In this document: positions 52,351 to 61,585 of the stretch, one piece after another
How the letters are laid out: the number at the start of each line of letters is the position of its first letter
Position numbering within the stretch: the first letter of the stretch is position 1
Source of the DNA: Micromonospora sp. NBC_01796
Lineage (GTDB): Bacteria; Actinomycetota; Actinomycetes; Mycobacteriales; Micromonosporaceae
Length of the DNA stretch: 64,000 nucleotides
NCBI RefSeq assembly: GCF_035917455.1
Contig: NZ_CP109078.1
Span: 1,612,001 to 1,676,000, forward strand
Direction of reading: 5' to 3'
Program-made: the position numbers and the translations under genes
The notes under the pieces: generated by a model
Seen by the model: the letters and a program-made list of their open reading frames with translations, nothing else
Databases searched by the model: none
What the model was told of the DNA's origin: nothing

Positions 52351-52737
52351 ATGGGTCTACCTGTGGTACATTTCGAAATAATTGGTACGGATCCCACCAA
52401 GCTCCGCGACTACTACGCCGGGCTGTTCGACTGGGAGTCCACCGCTGGTGACGCGACCACGGAAAAGGTCTCCCAGCCGGGCAACTACCACTTCATCGAG
52501 GGAAACACGAACGGCGACGGAAACGCGATCAACGGCGGTATCGGTGGCGGCGAGGGCTACGAGCGCCGGGTCGTGTTCTACGTGGGCGTACCGGACGTCG
52601 AGTCCGCGCTGCAGAAGGCCGAGAGCCTGGGCGGCAAGCGCCTGATGGGACCCGAGCCGAAGTCCGGTGACTTCGCTGTCGGGCACTTCTCCGACCCGGA
52701 GGGTAACGTCGTCGGCGTCGCCGGCCCGTCGGCCTGA
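52351..52737 (+). CDS. VOC-superfamily (glyoxalase-like) protein
   Basis: Predicted 128 residues from ATG 52351, eight bases after GAGGAGAGG. A single VOC module with two beta-alpha-beta-beta-beta units: VHFEIIGTDPTKLRDYYAGLFDW, then VVFYVGVPDVESALQKAESLGG and FAVGHFSDPEGNVVGV. It is close to the small glyoxalase/bleomycin-resistance proteins often induced with ECF sigma factors. A metal site is not obvious, since most ligand positions lack His/Glu pairs. It lies in one unit with the sigma factor gene downstream, behind the ECF42-like promoter. Confidence 0.9.
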   Translation: MGLPVVHFEIIGTDPTKLRDYYAGLFDWESTAGDATTEKVSQPGNYHFIEGNTNGDGNAINGGIGGGEGYERRVVFYVGVPDVESALQKAESLGGKRLMGPEPKSGDFAVGHFSDPEGNVVGVAGPSA

Positions 52738-52806
52738 CCACCCGCCTGCGCCACGGCCGGTGCGGCGCGGCGCGGAGGGGTGAGCTGAGATGCCTGGCCA
52801 GGAGAT

Positions 52807-54057
52807 GTGAGCGGCACGCACGAGCTGGAGGACCTGCTGCGCCGGCTGGCGCCGCGGGTCCTCGCCGCGCTGGTCCGCCACTTCGGCAACTTCGAGACCG
52901 CCGAGGACGCGGTCCAGGAGGCACTGCTCGCCGCCGCGACACAGTGGCCCGGGCGCGGCGTACCGGACAACCCCTCGGCATGGCTGATCACGGTCGCCTC
53001 CCGGCGGATGACCGACCAGCTCCGCAGCGAGCAGGCGAGCCGGCAGCGGGAGGAATGGGTGCACGCCCAGACCCCGTCGGACGAGTTCCTCTCGCCCGCG
53101 GCCGATGTCGAACGACGGGACGCCGACGACACGCTCATCCTGATGCTGCTCTGCTGTCACCCGAGCCTCACCCCGGCCTCCCAGGTCGCGCTCATGCTGC
53201 GCGCGGTCGGTGGCCTGACCACGGCCGAGATCGCCAAGGCGTTCCTGGCGCCCGAGACGACCATGGCCCAGCGGATCAGCCGGGCCCGGCAGCGCATCCG
53301 GGCGGCCGGGGCGACGTTCGAGATGCCGCCCGAGCACGAGCGGGCCGAGCGGGTCCCGGTCGTGCTGCACGCGCTGTACCTGATCTTCAATGAGGGCTAC
53401 ACCGCGACCTCGGGGCCGAGTCTGCACCGGGTCGGCCTGACCGCCGAGGCGATCCGGCTGACCCGGATCGCGCACAAGGTGCTGCCCCAGGACGGCGAGG
53501 TGGCCGGGCTGCTGGCATTGATGCTGCTCACCGACGCCCGCCGGCCGGCCCGTACCCGCCCGGACGGCAGTCTGGTGCCGCTCGCCGAGCAGGATCGCAC
53601 CCAGTGGCAGCCGGACTCACTCAAGGAGGGGCTCGATCTCATCACCGGGATCCTGTCCCGGGCGCGGCTCGGGCCGTACCAGCTCCAGGCGGCGATCGCG
53701 GCGGTACACAGCGAGGCCGGCCGCGCCGAGGACACCGACTGGCCGCAGATCGTGGCGCTGTACAAGCTGTTGCAGCAGGTCGCGCCCAGCCCCATGGTGT
53801 CCCTCGGTCATGCGGTCGCGGTCGCGATGGTGCGCGGACCACAGGCCGGGATCGAACTGCTCGCCCCGCTGGAGGCCGACGGCCGGCTACCCGACCACCA
53901 CCGCCTGCACGCGGTACGGGCACATCTGCTGGAGATGGCCGGTGACCGCGCCGGCGCACACGAGTCGTACCGGCGGGCCGCCCGTCTGACCACCAGCCTG
54001 CCCGAGCAGCACTACCTGCACAGCCGTGCGGCGCGATTGGCCCCGGAAGACTCCTGA
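52807..54057 (+). CDS. ECF-type RNA polymerase sigma factor, ECF42 group with TPR-like extension
   Basis: Predicted 416 residues from GTG 52807. Region 2 (LRRLAPRVLAALVRHFGNFETAEDAVQEAL, then PSAWLITVASRRMTDQLR) and region 4 (LTTAEIAKAFLAPETTMAQRISRARQRIR) are complete. The C-terminal 240 residues form the helical TPR-like extension that marks ECF42, with its signatures YLIFNEGYTA at 191-200 and LTDARR at 241-246. No anti-sigma gene is adjacent, consistent with control by the extension itself. ECF42 genes usually neighbour DGPF/YCII proteins; here a VOC protein takes that place. It is probably autoregulated through the upstream promoter. Confidence 0.92.
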   Translation: MSGTHELEDLLRRLAPRVLAALVRHFGNFETAEDAVQEALLAAATQWPGRGVPDNPSAWLITVASRRMTDQLRSEQASRQREEWVHAQTPSDEFLSPAADVERRDADDTLILMLLCCHPSLTPASQVALMLRAVGGLTTAEIAKAFLAPETTMAQRISRARQRIRAAGATFEMPPEHERAERVPVVLHALYLIFNEGYTATSGPSLHRVGLTAEAIRLTRIAHKVLPQDGEVAGLLALMLLTDARRPARTRPDGSLVPLAEQDRTQWQPDSLKEGLDLITGILSRARLGPYQLQAAIAAVHSEAGRAEDTDWPQIVALYKLLQQVAPSPMVSLGHAVAVAMVRGPQAGIELLAPLEADGRLPDHHRLHAVRAHLLEMAGDRAGAHESYRRAARLTTSLPEQHYLHSRAARLAPEDS

Positions 54058-54334
54058 CCGGCGGCGGCGCCGAGCCCGCTGCCAGCGCACTTCCGAACCC
54101 GTGATCTCCGGGTCCTTTCGCCGATCCATTGTGGACTCGCGGCGTTACTCTCCGCAATTTTCCGGTCGCATCGCATTTGCCACGCGCGGCGACTCGTGCA
54201 CGTACCGGTTGATTGTTCTCCAAAGTGGATTTACTCCTTTGATGCTGAGTCAAAAATCAGCAAGACAGGAGATGCAAGGTACGCGATCATCGATAGACTC
54301 CCTGTGATGTCCGCTTGATCAGGAAGGGATCGCT

Positions 54335-55876
54335 GTGACCAAAGACCTGACTCGCCGTGGCTTCCTTGGCCTCGCCGCCGTATCCGCTATCGGTGCCGTG
54401 GCGGGTTCCTCTGCATCAGCCGTCTACGCCTCCGGCACCACCCCCTCGGGACGCGGCGGCAGGGTCGACTGGAATTCACTCGGTCGCCACCTGGACGGCG
54501 ACCTGGTCCTGCCGTCGGATGGCCGCTACTTACAGGCCCGGCAGCTGGCAAACGCTCAATTCGACAGCATCCGTCCGCAGGCCGTCGCCTACTGCGAGAC
54601 CAGAAGAGACGTACAGATCGCCCTGGCGTTCGCCCAGGACCACTCGTTGCACACCGTCCCCCGCAGCGGTGGGCACAGCTTCGGCGGTTACTCGACCACA
54701 CAGGGCCTGGTACTGGACGTCTCCCGGATGAACCAGATCAGGATGAGGGGGCCGAATGTCGTCATCGGCGCGGGCACCCAGCAGGTCGACGCCCTCGGCA
54801 CGCTGACCCCGCACGGAATGGCACTGGTCAGCGGGATCTGTCCCACCGTGGGCGTGGGTGGATTCATGCAGGGCGGTGGTATCGGCTGGCAGACCCGCAA
54901 GTACGGAATGGCGTGCGACCAACTGGTCGAGGCCACCGTCGTACTGGCGGACCGGCGGGTCGTACGCGCCTCGGCCGACGAACACCCCGACCTGTTCTGG
55001 GCGCTGCGCGGCAACGGCGGCGGAAACTACGGTGTGATCACCAGTTACGAGCTCAAGCCGGTCCACCGCCGCACCATGGTGAGCTACATGGTGTCCTGGT
55101 CGTGGGACATCGCCAAGGAGGTCATCGAGCACTGGCAGCGGTGGGCGATCGATTCGTCCAACGACCTCGCCTCGATCCTGCTCGCGATGATCCCGGACCT
55201 GGGCCAGACCCCGCAGCTCGTCGTACTCGGCAACTGGTACGGCACCGTGGAGGAACTCAACGGCCACCTCGACACGCTGGCGGGAACGATCGGCGTGACT
55301 CCGGCCGTCCGGAACGTCATCGAACGGTCGGTCTTCGACGCCACCATGGACATCTACGGCTGTGCACAACTGACCACCGAGCAGTGCCACCGCGTCGGAA
55401 CCTCTCCGGTGGCCCAGACTCCCCGGCAGAACTACTACCACACCCGCAGCCGAATGTTCGACGAGCCGGCACCGAATGTCGACCAACTCCTCGAAGCCTT
55501 GGCCGCACCAGGAAAGGCACGGAGTGGGCAGAACCGCATGCTCTACTTCGAAACGCTTGGTGGGGCGGCGAACGTGCCGGCCCGGACGGACACCGCCTAC
55601 GTCCACCGCACCACCGAAATGCTCATCGGCTACACCGGTACGTTGAACCACCCGGACTACACCGACGAGGACACCACGGCGTGCGAGGAATGGCTCGCCG
55701 ACAGCTTCCGGGTGCTCAGTGAACACTCCCTGCCGGAGAGCTACCAGAACTACATGGATCCGTCGCTGCCGGACTGGCGCCAGGCGTACTACGCGGAGAA
55801 CTACCCCCGGCTGGTGCAGATCAAGCGCAGATACGACCCGCACCGTTTCTTCAACTTCGCCCGGAGCATCGGCTGA
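54335..55876 (+). CDS. Tat-exported FAD-linked oxidase (BBE type)
   Basis: Predicted 513 residues from GTG 54335, with AGGAAGGGATCGCT upstream. Twin-arginine signal LTRRGFLGLA is followed by an FAD_binding_4 domain. His 114 in PRSGGHSFGGYS and Cys 169 in GICPTVGVGGFMQGGG are the two residues that bind FAD covalently in berberine-bridge/GOOX-type enzymes. The C-terminal BBE segment (YQNYMDPSLPDW, then RRYDPHRFFNFARSI) is complete. Such oxidases act on sugars or late natural-product intermediates outside the cytoplasm. First of the 54-64 kb group of tailoring-like genes. Confidence 0.92.
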   Translation: MTKDLTRRGFLGLAAVSAIGAVAGSSASAVYASGTTPSGRGGRVDWNSLGRHLDGDLVLPSDGRYLQARQLANAQFDSIRPQAVAYCETRRDVQIALAFAQDHSLHTVPRSGGHSFGGYSTTQGLVLDVSRMNQIRMRGPNVVIGAGTQQVDALGTLTPHGMALVSGICPTVGVGGFMQGGGIGWQTRKYGMACDQLVEATVVLADRRVVRASADEHPDLFWALRGNGGGNYGVITSYELKPVHRRTMVSYMVSWSWDIAKEVIEHWQRWAIDSSNDLASILLAMIPDLGQTPQLVVLGNWYGTVEELNGHLDTLAGTIGVTPAVRNVIERSVFDATMDIYGCAQLTTEQCHRVGTSPVAQTPRQNYYHTRSRMFDEPAPNVDQLLEALAAPGKARSGQNRMLYFETLGGAANVPARTDTAYVHRTTEMLIGYTGTLNHPDYTDEDTTACEEWLADSFRVLSEHSLPESYQNYMDPSLPDWRQAYYAENYPRLVQIKRRYDPHRFFNFARSIG

Positions 55877-55957
55877 CCGTTCCGTACGACACGGTCGGTG
55901 GTAGCCGCGCATGCGTGTTGCGCGGCTACCACCGAGTGGTGGCGGTGGCCGCGCTTT

Positions 55958-55976
55958 CCTTCTCCCAAATTGCGCA
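55958..55976. promoter_or_regulatory. 19-nt element shared with the unbV upstream region
   Basis: CCTTCTCCCAAATTGCGCA, 18 of 19 identical to 13809-13827, lies 69 bp upstream of the methyltransferase start. Function unproven. Confidence 0.35.
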
Positions 55977-56045
55977 ACAGCCGGATGGGCCGGTGAGCGC
56001 ACTCCATCGGATGTCCCGCGCCGCGTACTCGCGAAGGATGGCGGC

Positions 56046-56951
56046 ATGGCAGACAAGTACGGTGGCAGCACTCTGTGGGACACCTACCATCGGACGCGCA
56101 TCACGAAGGAATCGAGCGTCGACCTGGCCGGCTTCAAATCGGCCGGGGTCAACTTCAAGCTCGCCCTGTGGAACCCGCGGACCAACGGAGTCCGCTACCT
56201 CAAGTCGCTGATCTACAACGTCGCCGACGGGCTGGACGATGCCGGCTGGCAGCGGCTGCGCCGGATCGGCGGTCGCGAGACGGGCGCGCCGATCGCGGTA
56301 CGGATCCACGGCGAGCTGGTCTGCATGGACTATCTGCAGGCCGTGCTGGAGCTGGAGTTCATGGAGCGCCATGTCGCGCTCGACGGCGGGACCGTTCTGG
56401 AGATCGGCGCCGGATACGGCCGTACGTGCCACGCCGTACTGGCCAACCACGACGTGGCCGGGTACTACATCGTCGACCTGGAGAACTCGCTCGACCTCGC
56501 CCGGGCCTACCTCCGGGAGGTCCTGGACGCCGACGACTTCGCCAAGGTGCGGTTCGTGCCGGCCGGGGACCTGGAGGAGACGCTCGCCGGCCTCCGGTTC
56601 GACCTGTGCCTCAACATCGACTCGTTCGCCGAGATGGACGCCGAGGTCGTCCGGAACTACCTCGCCTTCGTCGCCCGTCACTGCCGCCACCTGTACGTGA
56701 AGAACCCGGTCGGCAAGTACCTCGACCCGAGCCTCGACGACCACGCCGAGGGTCAGGAGCTCGTCGCGATGGCGTTGCGCACCGGGTTGCTCCGGGACGT
56801 CATCGACATCCACGACAGCGAGGTGGTACGCGTCCAGTCGGCCAAGTTCGTCGACGCGTACCGCCCGGCGGCGGGCTGGACGGACCTGGCCGACGAGTGG
56901 GCACCGCCGTGGAGCTACTACTGGCAGGCGCTCTACCGCGCCGCCGCCTGA
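56046..56951 (+). CDS. Putative sugar O-methyltransferase
   Basis: Predicted 301 residues from ATG 56046 with GAAGGATGG upstream. A SAM-binding core is present: GGTVLEIGAGYGRTCHAVL (motif I), YYIVDLENSLDLARAYL (motif II), FDLCLNIDSFAEMD (motif IV). The N-terminal half contains SLIYNVADGLDD and MDYLQAVLELEF, as in the putative sugar O-methyltransferase family (SAM_MTase around KNP loops; here YVKNPVGKYLD). It would methylate a sugar hydroxyl on a glycoside or polysaccharide. No glycosyltransferase lies in the window. A strong hairpin follows. Confidence 0.82.
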   Translation: MADKYGGSTLWDTYHRTRITKESSVDLAGFKSAGVNFKLALWNPRTNGVRYLKSLIYNVADGLDDAGWQRLRRIGGRETGAPIAVRIHGELVCMDYLQAVLELEFMERHVALDGGTVLEIGAGYGRTCHAVLANHDVAGYYIVDLENSLDLARAYLREVLDADDFAKVRFVPAGDLEETLAGLRFDLCLNIDSFAEMDAEVVRNYLAFVARHCRHLYVKNPVGKYLDPSLDDHAEGQELVAMALRTGLLRDVIDIHDSEVVRVQSAKFVDAYRPAAGWTDLADEWAPPWSYYWQALYRAAA

Positions 56952-56959
56952 ACAGCACC

Positions 56960-56997
56960 CGAGGGCGGGGAAGCGCTTGAGCGCTCCCCCGCCCTCG
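56960..56997. terminator. Hairpin terminator between convergent genes
   Basis: An 11-bp stem (56960-56970 with 56987-56997), one mismatch, then a 5-bp inner stem (56972-56976 with 56981-56985) closed by TTGA. It lies 9 bp after the methyltransferase stop and just before the end of the leftward MFS gene. Confidence 0.8.
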
Positions 56998-57007
56998 CCG
57001 ATCTCGC

Positions 57008-58474
57008 TCAGGACGGTTGCGGCACCCTGCTGGCGAGCCGCTGAGTGACCGGCCGCAGCAGCACCAACGCGACAACCAGGCAAGCGAACGCGACGAGCAC
57101 GTCGGCCCGGAGTCCCGCCTGGAGGCCGTCGGTCATCCGAGCAGGGTCCCCGGAATCGCCGCCGGCGGAGACGACCACGGCCGAGATGATCGCCGCACCG
57201 AGCGCGCCACCGAGCTGGAACGTGGCGTTGGTGGCGCCGGAGGCCACACCGGCGATTTCCTGGTCCACCGTGGAGAGCGCCGCGGCGACCGCCGCCACCG
57301 GCCCGGCACCGAGCCCGAGGCCGAAGAGGAGCAGGCCCGGGAACAGGTCGGCGAAGTAGGTGCCGTCGGGCGACACCTGCGACAGCAGGAGTAGGGCACC
57401 GATCATGAGCACGGCGGCGACGGCGACCACCGGACGGAACCCGAGCTTGGTCATCGCGGCCTGACCGGCGAAGGCTCCGACGAGGGTCATCAGCGTCATC
57501 GTCAGCATGCCGAGGCCGAACTCCATCGGCGTGTAGCCGAGCACCCGCTGGGCGTACGTCGTGATCGCCACCGACATGCCCACGGTCGTCATGGCGAAGA
57601 GGGTCATCGCCAGGTTGCCCCCGACGAACAGCCGGTTCCGGAAGATCCGCAGCGGCAGGAGCGGCGCGGCCGACCGGCTCTCGACGACGACGAACAGGGC
57701 GATCAGCACCACCGCGCCGAGCAGCATGGCGAGGACCGTGCCGTCGGCCCAGCCCCTGGTGGGCGCCCACACGATGGCCGCGATCAGCAGCATCAGTCCC
57801 ACGGTGCTGGTGAACGCCCCGGCCGGGTCGTACGCCCGCGCACCCGACTCACGGCTCTCGAGCAGCAGGATCGGCGCGAAGATCAACATGCCGATGGCCA
57901 CCGGAATGTTGATGAAGAAGATCCACTCCCAGCCGAGGGTGTCGGTGATCGGCCCGCCGATCAGCAGGGCCGCCGTGGCGCCGATCCCGCCCAACCCCGA
58001 CCAGAACGCGAGCGCCTTGTTGCGCTCGGGCCCCTCCGGGAACATCGTCATCAGGATCGCCAGCGCGGACGGTGCCAGCAGCGCCGCCGAGACCCCCTGC
58101 ACGACCCGGGCGGCGATCAGCACGCCCGCCGAGCCGGCAAGGCCGCACAGCAGCGACGACACCAGGAACAGCGCCGTGCCGACGATGAACATCTGGCGGC
58201 GCCCGCGCATGTCGGCCAGCCGGCCGCCGAAGAGCAGCAGACCACCGAAGGCCAACATGTACGCGCTCAGGAACCACTGGCCCACGTTGGCCGAGACCCC
58301 CAGATCGATCTCCATCGACGGCAGCGCCAGGAGGACGATCTGGGCGTCGAGGATCACCATGAAGGCGGTGACGGAGAGCAGGATCAGCGCCTTCCAGCGC
58401 CGCGGATCCGGCGCGGGGACCGCTGGCCCGGGCTCGGCGGTCGCCGTCGGCTCGGGTCGATGGCTGTCGGACAC
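57008..58474 (-). CDS. MFS drug exporter, DHA2 (14-helix) family
   Basis: Predicted 488 residues from GTG 58474 (GGAGGAACGAC upstream). Fourteen transmembrane helices are visible. DHA2 hallmarks are LDAQIVLLALPSMEIDL in helix 1, LLLFGGRLADMRGRR (motif A) after helix 2, RVVQGVSAALLAPSAL (motif B) and WIFFINIPVAIG in helix 5 (motif C region). It probably exports a hydrophobic drug or toxin. The ECF42-like promoter is repeated 76 bp upstream, so the ECF42 sigma factor at 52.8 kb may drive it, a likely self-resistance or stress link. Confidence 0.93.
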   Translation of the reverse strand: MSDSHRPEPTATAEPGPAVPAPDPRRWKALILLSVTAFMVILDAQIVLLALPSMEIDLGVSANVGQWFLSAYMLAFGGLLLFGGRLADMRGRRQMFIVGTALFLVSSLLCGLAGSAGVLIAARVVQGVSAALLAPSALAILMTMFPEGPERNKALAFWSGLGGIGATAALLIGGPITDTLGWEWIFFINIPVAIGMLIFAPILLLESRESGARAYDPAGAFTSTVGLMLLIAAIVWAPTRGWADGTVLAMLLGAVVLIALFVVVESRSAAPLLPLRIFRNRLFVGGNLAMTLFAMTTVGMSVAITTYAQRVLGYTPMEFGLGMLTMTLMTLVGAFAGQAAMTKLGFRPVVAVAAVLMIGALLLLSQVSPDGTYFADLFPGLLLFGLGLGAGPVAAVAAALSTVDQEIAGVASGATNATFQLGGALGAAIISAVVVSAGGDSGDPARMTDGLQAGLRADVLVAFACLVVALVLLRPVTQRLASRVPQPS

Positions 58475-58537
58475 GTCGTTCCTCCAAACGGGGTTTCCCG
58501 GTCGGTCCTTGTCGCATGCGTCGGGCGCCTGATGGCT

Positions 58538-58584
58538 CCCTCACAGCAGAGGTCGGAGCGGACGGCCCGGAATCGACATTCCGG
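58538..58584 (-). promoter_or_regulatory. ECF42-like promoter, copy 2 (exporter)
   Basis: On the minus strand TGTCGA (58578-58573) and CGACCT (58555-58550) are 17 nt apart, and the block matches copy 1 at 41 of 47 positions. The exporter start is 75 bp beyond the -10 element. Confidence 0.75.
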
Positions 58585-58674
58585 CACCACGAGGTCCCGA
58601 AAAGCTTCGGTCCCTCATGGCCCGGTCGGATTCACCGCGACCCCGCCCGACTTCGGCGGGGTCGGTCGCCGGGG

Positions 58675-60069
58675 TCAGGCGGTGGGCCTGGCACCCGCGT
58701 CGGACGAGACGCCACTCGGTACGGGCTTGCCGGGCACGGGCCGGCGGACGGAGCGCCGCAGTACCCGGCCGACCATCTGCGGGCGCATCAGCGCCTCGGG
58801 CGGGTCGAGAAGGCCGGCGACCCGCATGAAGCCCTCGGTGACCTTGGCGTCCTTCGTCGCGGCGTACTGCAACCGCGCCATGTACGCGTTCCCGACCCGT
58901 ACCTTCAGCGGACGCTCGCCGGGGACGCCGGGAAAGGCCAGGTCACCGGTGACCGAGATCTCCCACGGGGTGTCGATGATGCGGGACACCTCGGTGAAGA
59001 AGTCGGCGGCGTCGGGTGGCGAGCCGAGCCGGAGCCCGTCACGGAGGGCGACCACCTCCATCGCGGCGACGCTCATCCCCTGCCCGTACACCGGGTTGAA
59101 GCTGCACACCGCGTCGCCCATGACCAGATACCCCTCCGGGAAGCGGGGCAGCCTCTCGTAGTGCCGCCGTACGCTGGCCGGGAACCGGAAGCTCACCGGG
59201 TCGTTGATCGGCTCGGCCTCGCGCAGGGTCTCGTAGATCTGCGGCACCGGCAGGCTGCGGACGAAGTCGAGGAACGCGTCCGGGTCGGTCGGCGGGTAGT
59301 CGCCGAGGATTCCGGTCAGCGACAGGTTGACCAGGTCCGGGCCGATCTTGCCGAAGAACGCGCCGCGCGGGTGCGACGGCCCCGCGATCTGGTTGATCGA
59401 CGGAATTCCCTCCAGCATGCCCGGGTACGGCTTGTAGTGGCGGGTCGTGTACGCCAGGCCGATCTTGACGGTTTCCTCTTCCGGACGGGTGTAGCCGAGT
59501 TCGTTGAGCCACACCGGGGTACGGGAGCCCTTGCCGGTGGAGTCGACGATCAGGTCGGCCTCGAGCAGCCGCTCCTGTTCGTCACCCTCGTGCGCCTGCA
59601 CCCGTACGCCGACGATCCGCTGGTTGTCCGGGGTGGCGACGATGCCGAGGATGTCGTACCGCTCCAGGAAGGTGACGTTGGGCAGGGCGGCGACCCGGGC
59701 CCGGAGCTTCTCCTCCAGCATCGGCCGGGGCGCCATCACCGAACGCAGACCGGTCCACGCGGCGCGCAGCCGGCGCGCGTTGATGTACCAGTGCATCTCG
59801 CCGAGGTCGCAGGTGGGGATCCCGTCCGCGATCAGCCCGTCGGTGAGGCCCGGAAACAGGTCCTCCAGGATGAGGTGGCCGCGGGCGTGCAGGGCGTGGG
59901 CGTGGATGGTGTGCGGCGTGCCGCGGCGGGGCTCGCTGACACCGACCACCTTGTCCCGGTCGACGACCAGCACCTCCCCGTAGAACTCGGACAGCACCCG
60001 GGCCGCGAGGACCCCGCCCATGCTCCCGCCGAGCACCACGGCGCGCTTTCCGATCTGATCCTTGGTCAT
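58675..60069 (-). CDS. FAD-dependent monooxygenase/hydroxylase
   Basis: Predicted 464 residues from ATG 60069, with GGAGGAGGAACCG upstream. The dinucleotide-binding start is VVLGGSMGGVLAARVLSEFYGEVLVVDRD. The second FAD motif is MGDAVCSFNPVYGQGMSVAAMEVVAL. The DSTGKGSRTPVWLNELGY strand and the long middle domain with RGTPHTIHAHALHARG resemble geranylgeranyl-reductase/UbiH-like hydroxylases found in polyketide clusters. It has no fused reductase, so it probably uses NAD(P)H directly. The likely role is hydroxylation or epoxidation of a pathway intermediate; substrate unknown. Confidence 0.87.
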   Translation of the reverse strand: MTKDQIGKRAVVLGGSMGGVLAARVLSEFYGEVLVVDRDKVVGVSEPRRGTPHTIHAHALHARGHLILEDLFPGLTDGLIADGIPTCDLGEMHWYINARRLRAAWTGLRSVMAPRPMLEEKLRARVAALPNVTFLERYDILGIVATPDNQRIVGVRVQAHEGDEQERLLEADLIVDSTGKGSRTPVWLNELGYTRPEEETVKIGLAYTTRHYKPYPGMLEGIPSINQIAGPSHPRGAFFGKIGPDLVNLSLTGILGDYPPTDPDAFLDFVRSLPVPQIYETLREAEPINDPVSFRFPASVRRHYERLPRFPEGYLVMGDAVCSFNPVYGQGMSVAAMEVVALRDGLRLGSPPDAADFFTEVSRIIDTPWEISVTGDLAFPGVPGERPLKVRVGNAYMARLQYAATKDAKVTEGFMRVAGLLDPPEALMRPQMVGRVLRRSVRRPVPGKPVPSGVSSDAGARPTA

Positions 60070-60272
60070 CGGTTCCTCCTCCTGTGTGTCACGCGGTCAG
60101 AGCGGGTTCGGGGCCCGGTGCCGACGAGCCGGCCCGTTGCCTGGTCGAGCAGGCCGTACACGGAATCGCGCCCGGCCCGACGGACCGGCCGCGCGCTCCC
60201 GGACGGCCGGATCCGCGCGGGGCCGTCGCCCGTCCCGCTCATCACCCCGACTCCGCCCGTCCGGGGCCGACG

Positions 60273-61433
60273 TCAGTCCTTCTTCAGCAGGCGGCCGAAG
60301 GTCCGGATGTCGTCGACGAGCAGGTCCGGCTCCTCCATGGCGGCGTAGTGGCCACCACGGTCGAACTCCGACCAGTGCACGATCGTCGGGAAGTCGCGCT
60401 CGGCGAACCGGCGGATGGCCACGAACGCGGCGTGCGGGAACACCGCCACCCCCATCGGCGCCTGGATCGTCGGGTAACGGCCGACCGGCAGGTTGATCGG
60501 GAGCTGCTCCGCCGACTCGTAGTAGGTCTGGTTGGACGAGCCGGCGGTACCGGTGAGCCAGTAGATGGTGGCGATGGTCAGCAACTGGTCGCGATCGACC
60601 GCGTCCTCCGGGAACCGGTCCGAGTCGGTCCAGTCCTTGAACTTCTCCACGATGTACGCGAGCTGCCCGACCGGCGAGTCGGTCAGCGCGTACGAGACCG
60701 TGTGGGGGCGGGTGGAGTGCAGCTTCATGGTGCCGGCGAGGTGGTCGTTGAACCGCTGCGAGTGCGCCATCCGGGCCTGGTCGACCTCGCTGAGGTTCTC
60801 CAGGTCGGCCGGGTCTTCACTGGGTGTGGTGGCCAGCATGTTGAGGTGTACGCCGGCCACGTGCTCGGGGTCGACGAGACCCACCAGGATCGAGATCGGC
60901 GCACCGAAGTCGCCGCCCTGCGGCACGTAGCGCTCGTACCCGAGCCGGCGCATCAGCTCCGCCCAGGCCTGGGCGACCCGCATGAGGTTCCAGCCGGTCT
61001 GCTCGGTCGGGCCGGAGAACCCGTAGCCGGGGATCGACGGGATGACGAGGTCGAACGCGTCCGCCGGGTCGCCGCCGTGCGCGCGGGGATCGGTCAGCGG
61101 GCCGATCACCTTGGTGAACTCCGCGACCGCGCCCGGCCACCCGTGCGTGATCAGCAGCGGCGTCGCGTTCGGCTCGGGCGACCGGATGTGCAGGAAGTGC
61201 ACGTTGGCGCCGTCGAGCTCGGTAGTGAACTGCGGGTACTGGTTGAGTTCGGCCTCGGCGGCACGCCAGTCGTAGGACGTGCGCCAGTACTCGGCCAACT
61301 CCTTGAGGTAGGCGGTGGGCACACCGCGGTCCCAGCCGGTGTCCGGGAGCTTCTCCGGCCAACGGGTCGCGGCGATCCGGCGGTTCAGGTCATCCAGATC
61401 GGCTTGCGGAATCTCAATTCGAAACGGCTTCAC
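60273..61433 (-). CDS. Epoxide hydrolase with EHN domain (microsomal type)
   Basis: Predicted 386 residues from GTG 61433 (TAGGAGCCCAGC upstream). The N-terminal EHN segment ([38 protein letters not shown]) precedes an alpha/beta hydrolase. HGWPG at 97-101 forms the oxyanion hole, the nucleophile is Asp 175 in GGDFGA, and His 362 in [12 protein letters not shown] completes the charge relay. Enzymes of this type open epoxides; SgcF and NcsF2 act on enediyne core epoxides. That makes it a candidate enediyne tailoring enzyme, though such hydrolases also occur in many other clusters. Confidence 0.92.
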   Translation of the reverse strand: MKPFRIEIPQADLDDLNRRIAATRWPEKLPDTGWDRGVPTAYLKELAEYWRTSYDWRAAEAELNQYPQFTTELDGANVHFLHIRSPEPNATPLLITHGWPGAVAEFTKVIGPLTDPRAHGGDPADAFDLVIPSIPGYGFSGPTEQTGWNLMRVAQAWAELMRRLGYERYVPQGGDFGAPISILVGLVDPEHVAGVHLNMLATTPSEDPADLENLSEVDQARMAHSQRFNDHLAGTMKLHSTRPHTVSYALTDSPVGQLAYIVEKFKDWTDSDRFPEDAVDRDQLLTIATIYWLTGTAGSSNQTYYESAEQLPINLPVGRYPTIQAPMGVAVFPHAAFVAIRRFAERDFPTIVHWSEFDRGGHYAAMEEPDLLVDDIRTFGRLLKKD

Positions 61434-61585
61434 GCTGGGCTCCTAGTCGCACTGAATGAGAGGGCGCCCGTCGACTTTCCCATCGACTTTCCGGGTGCCG
61501 CATCTTCGGTGATGCGCTGCCTGCGGTGATGCGTTGCCTTCGGCGGATCGGGATCGCCGGAACAGGCACGGCGGTGCGTGGCGTC

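Noticed and set aside
54335-55876. BBE oxidase considered as an enediyne-specific enzyme
   Set aside because: The family is common in many pathways and is Tat-exported here; nothing in its sequence is enediyne-specific.
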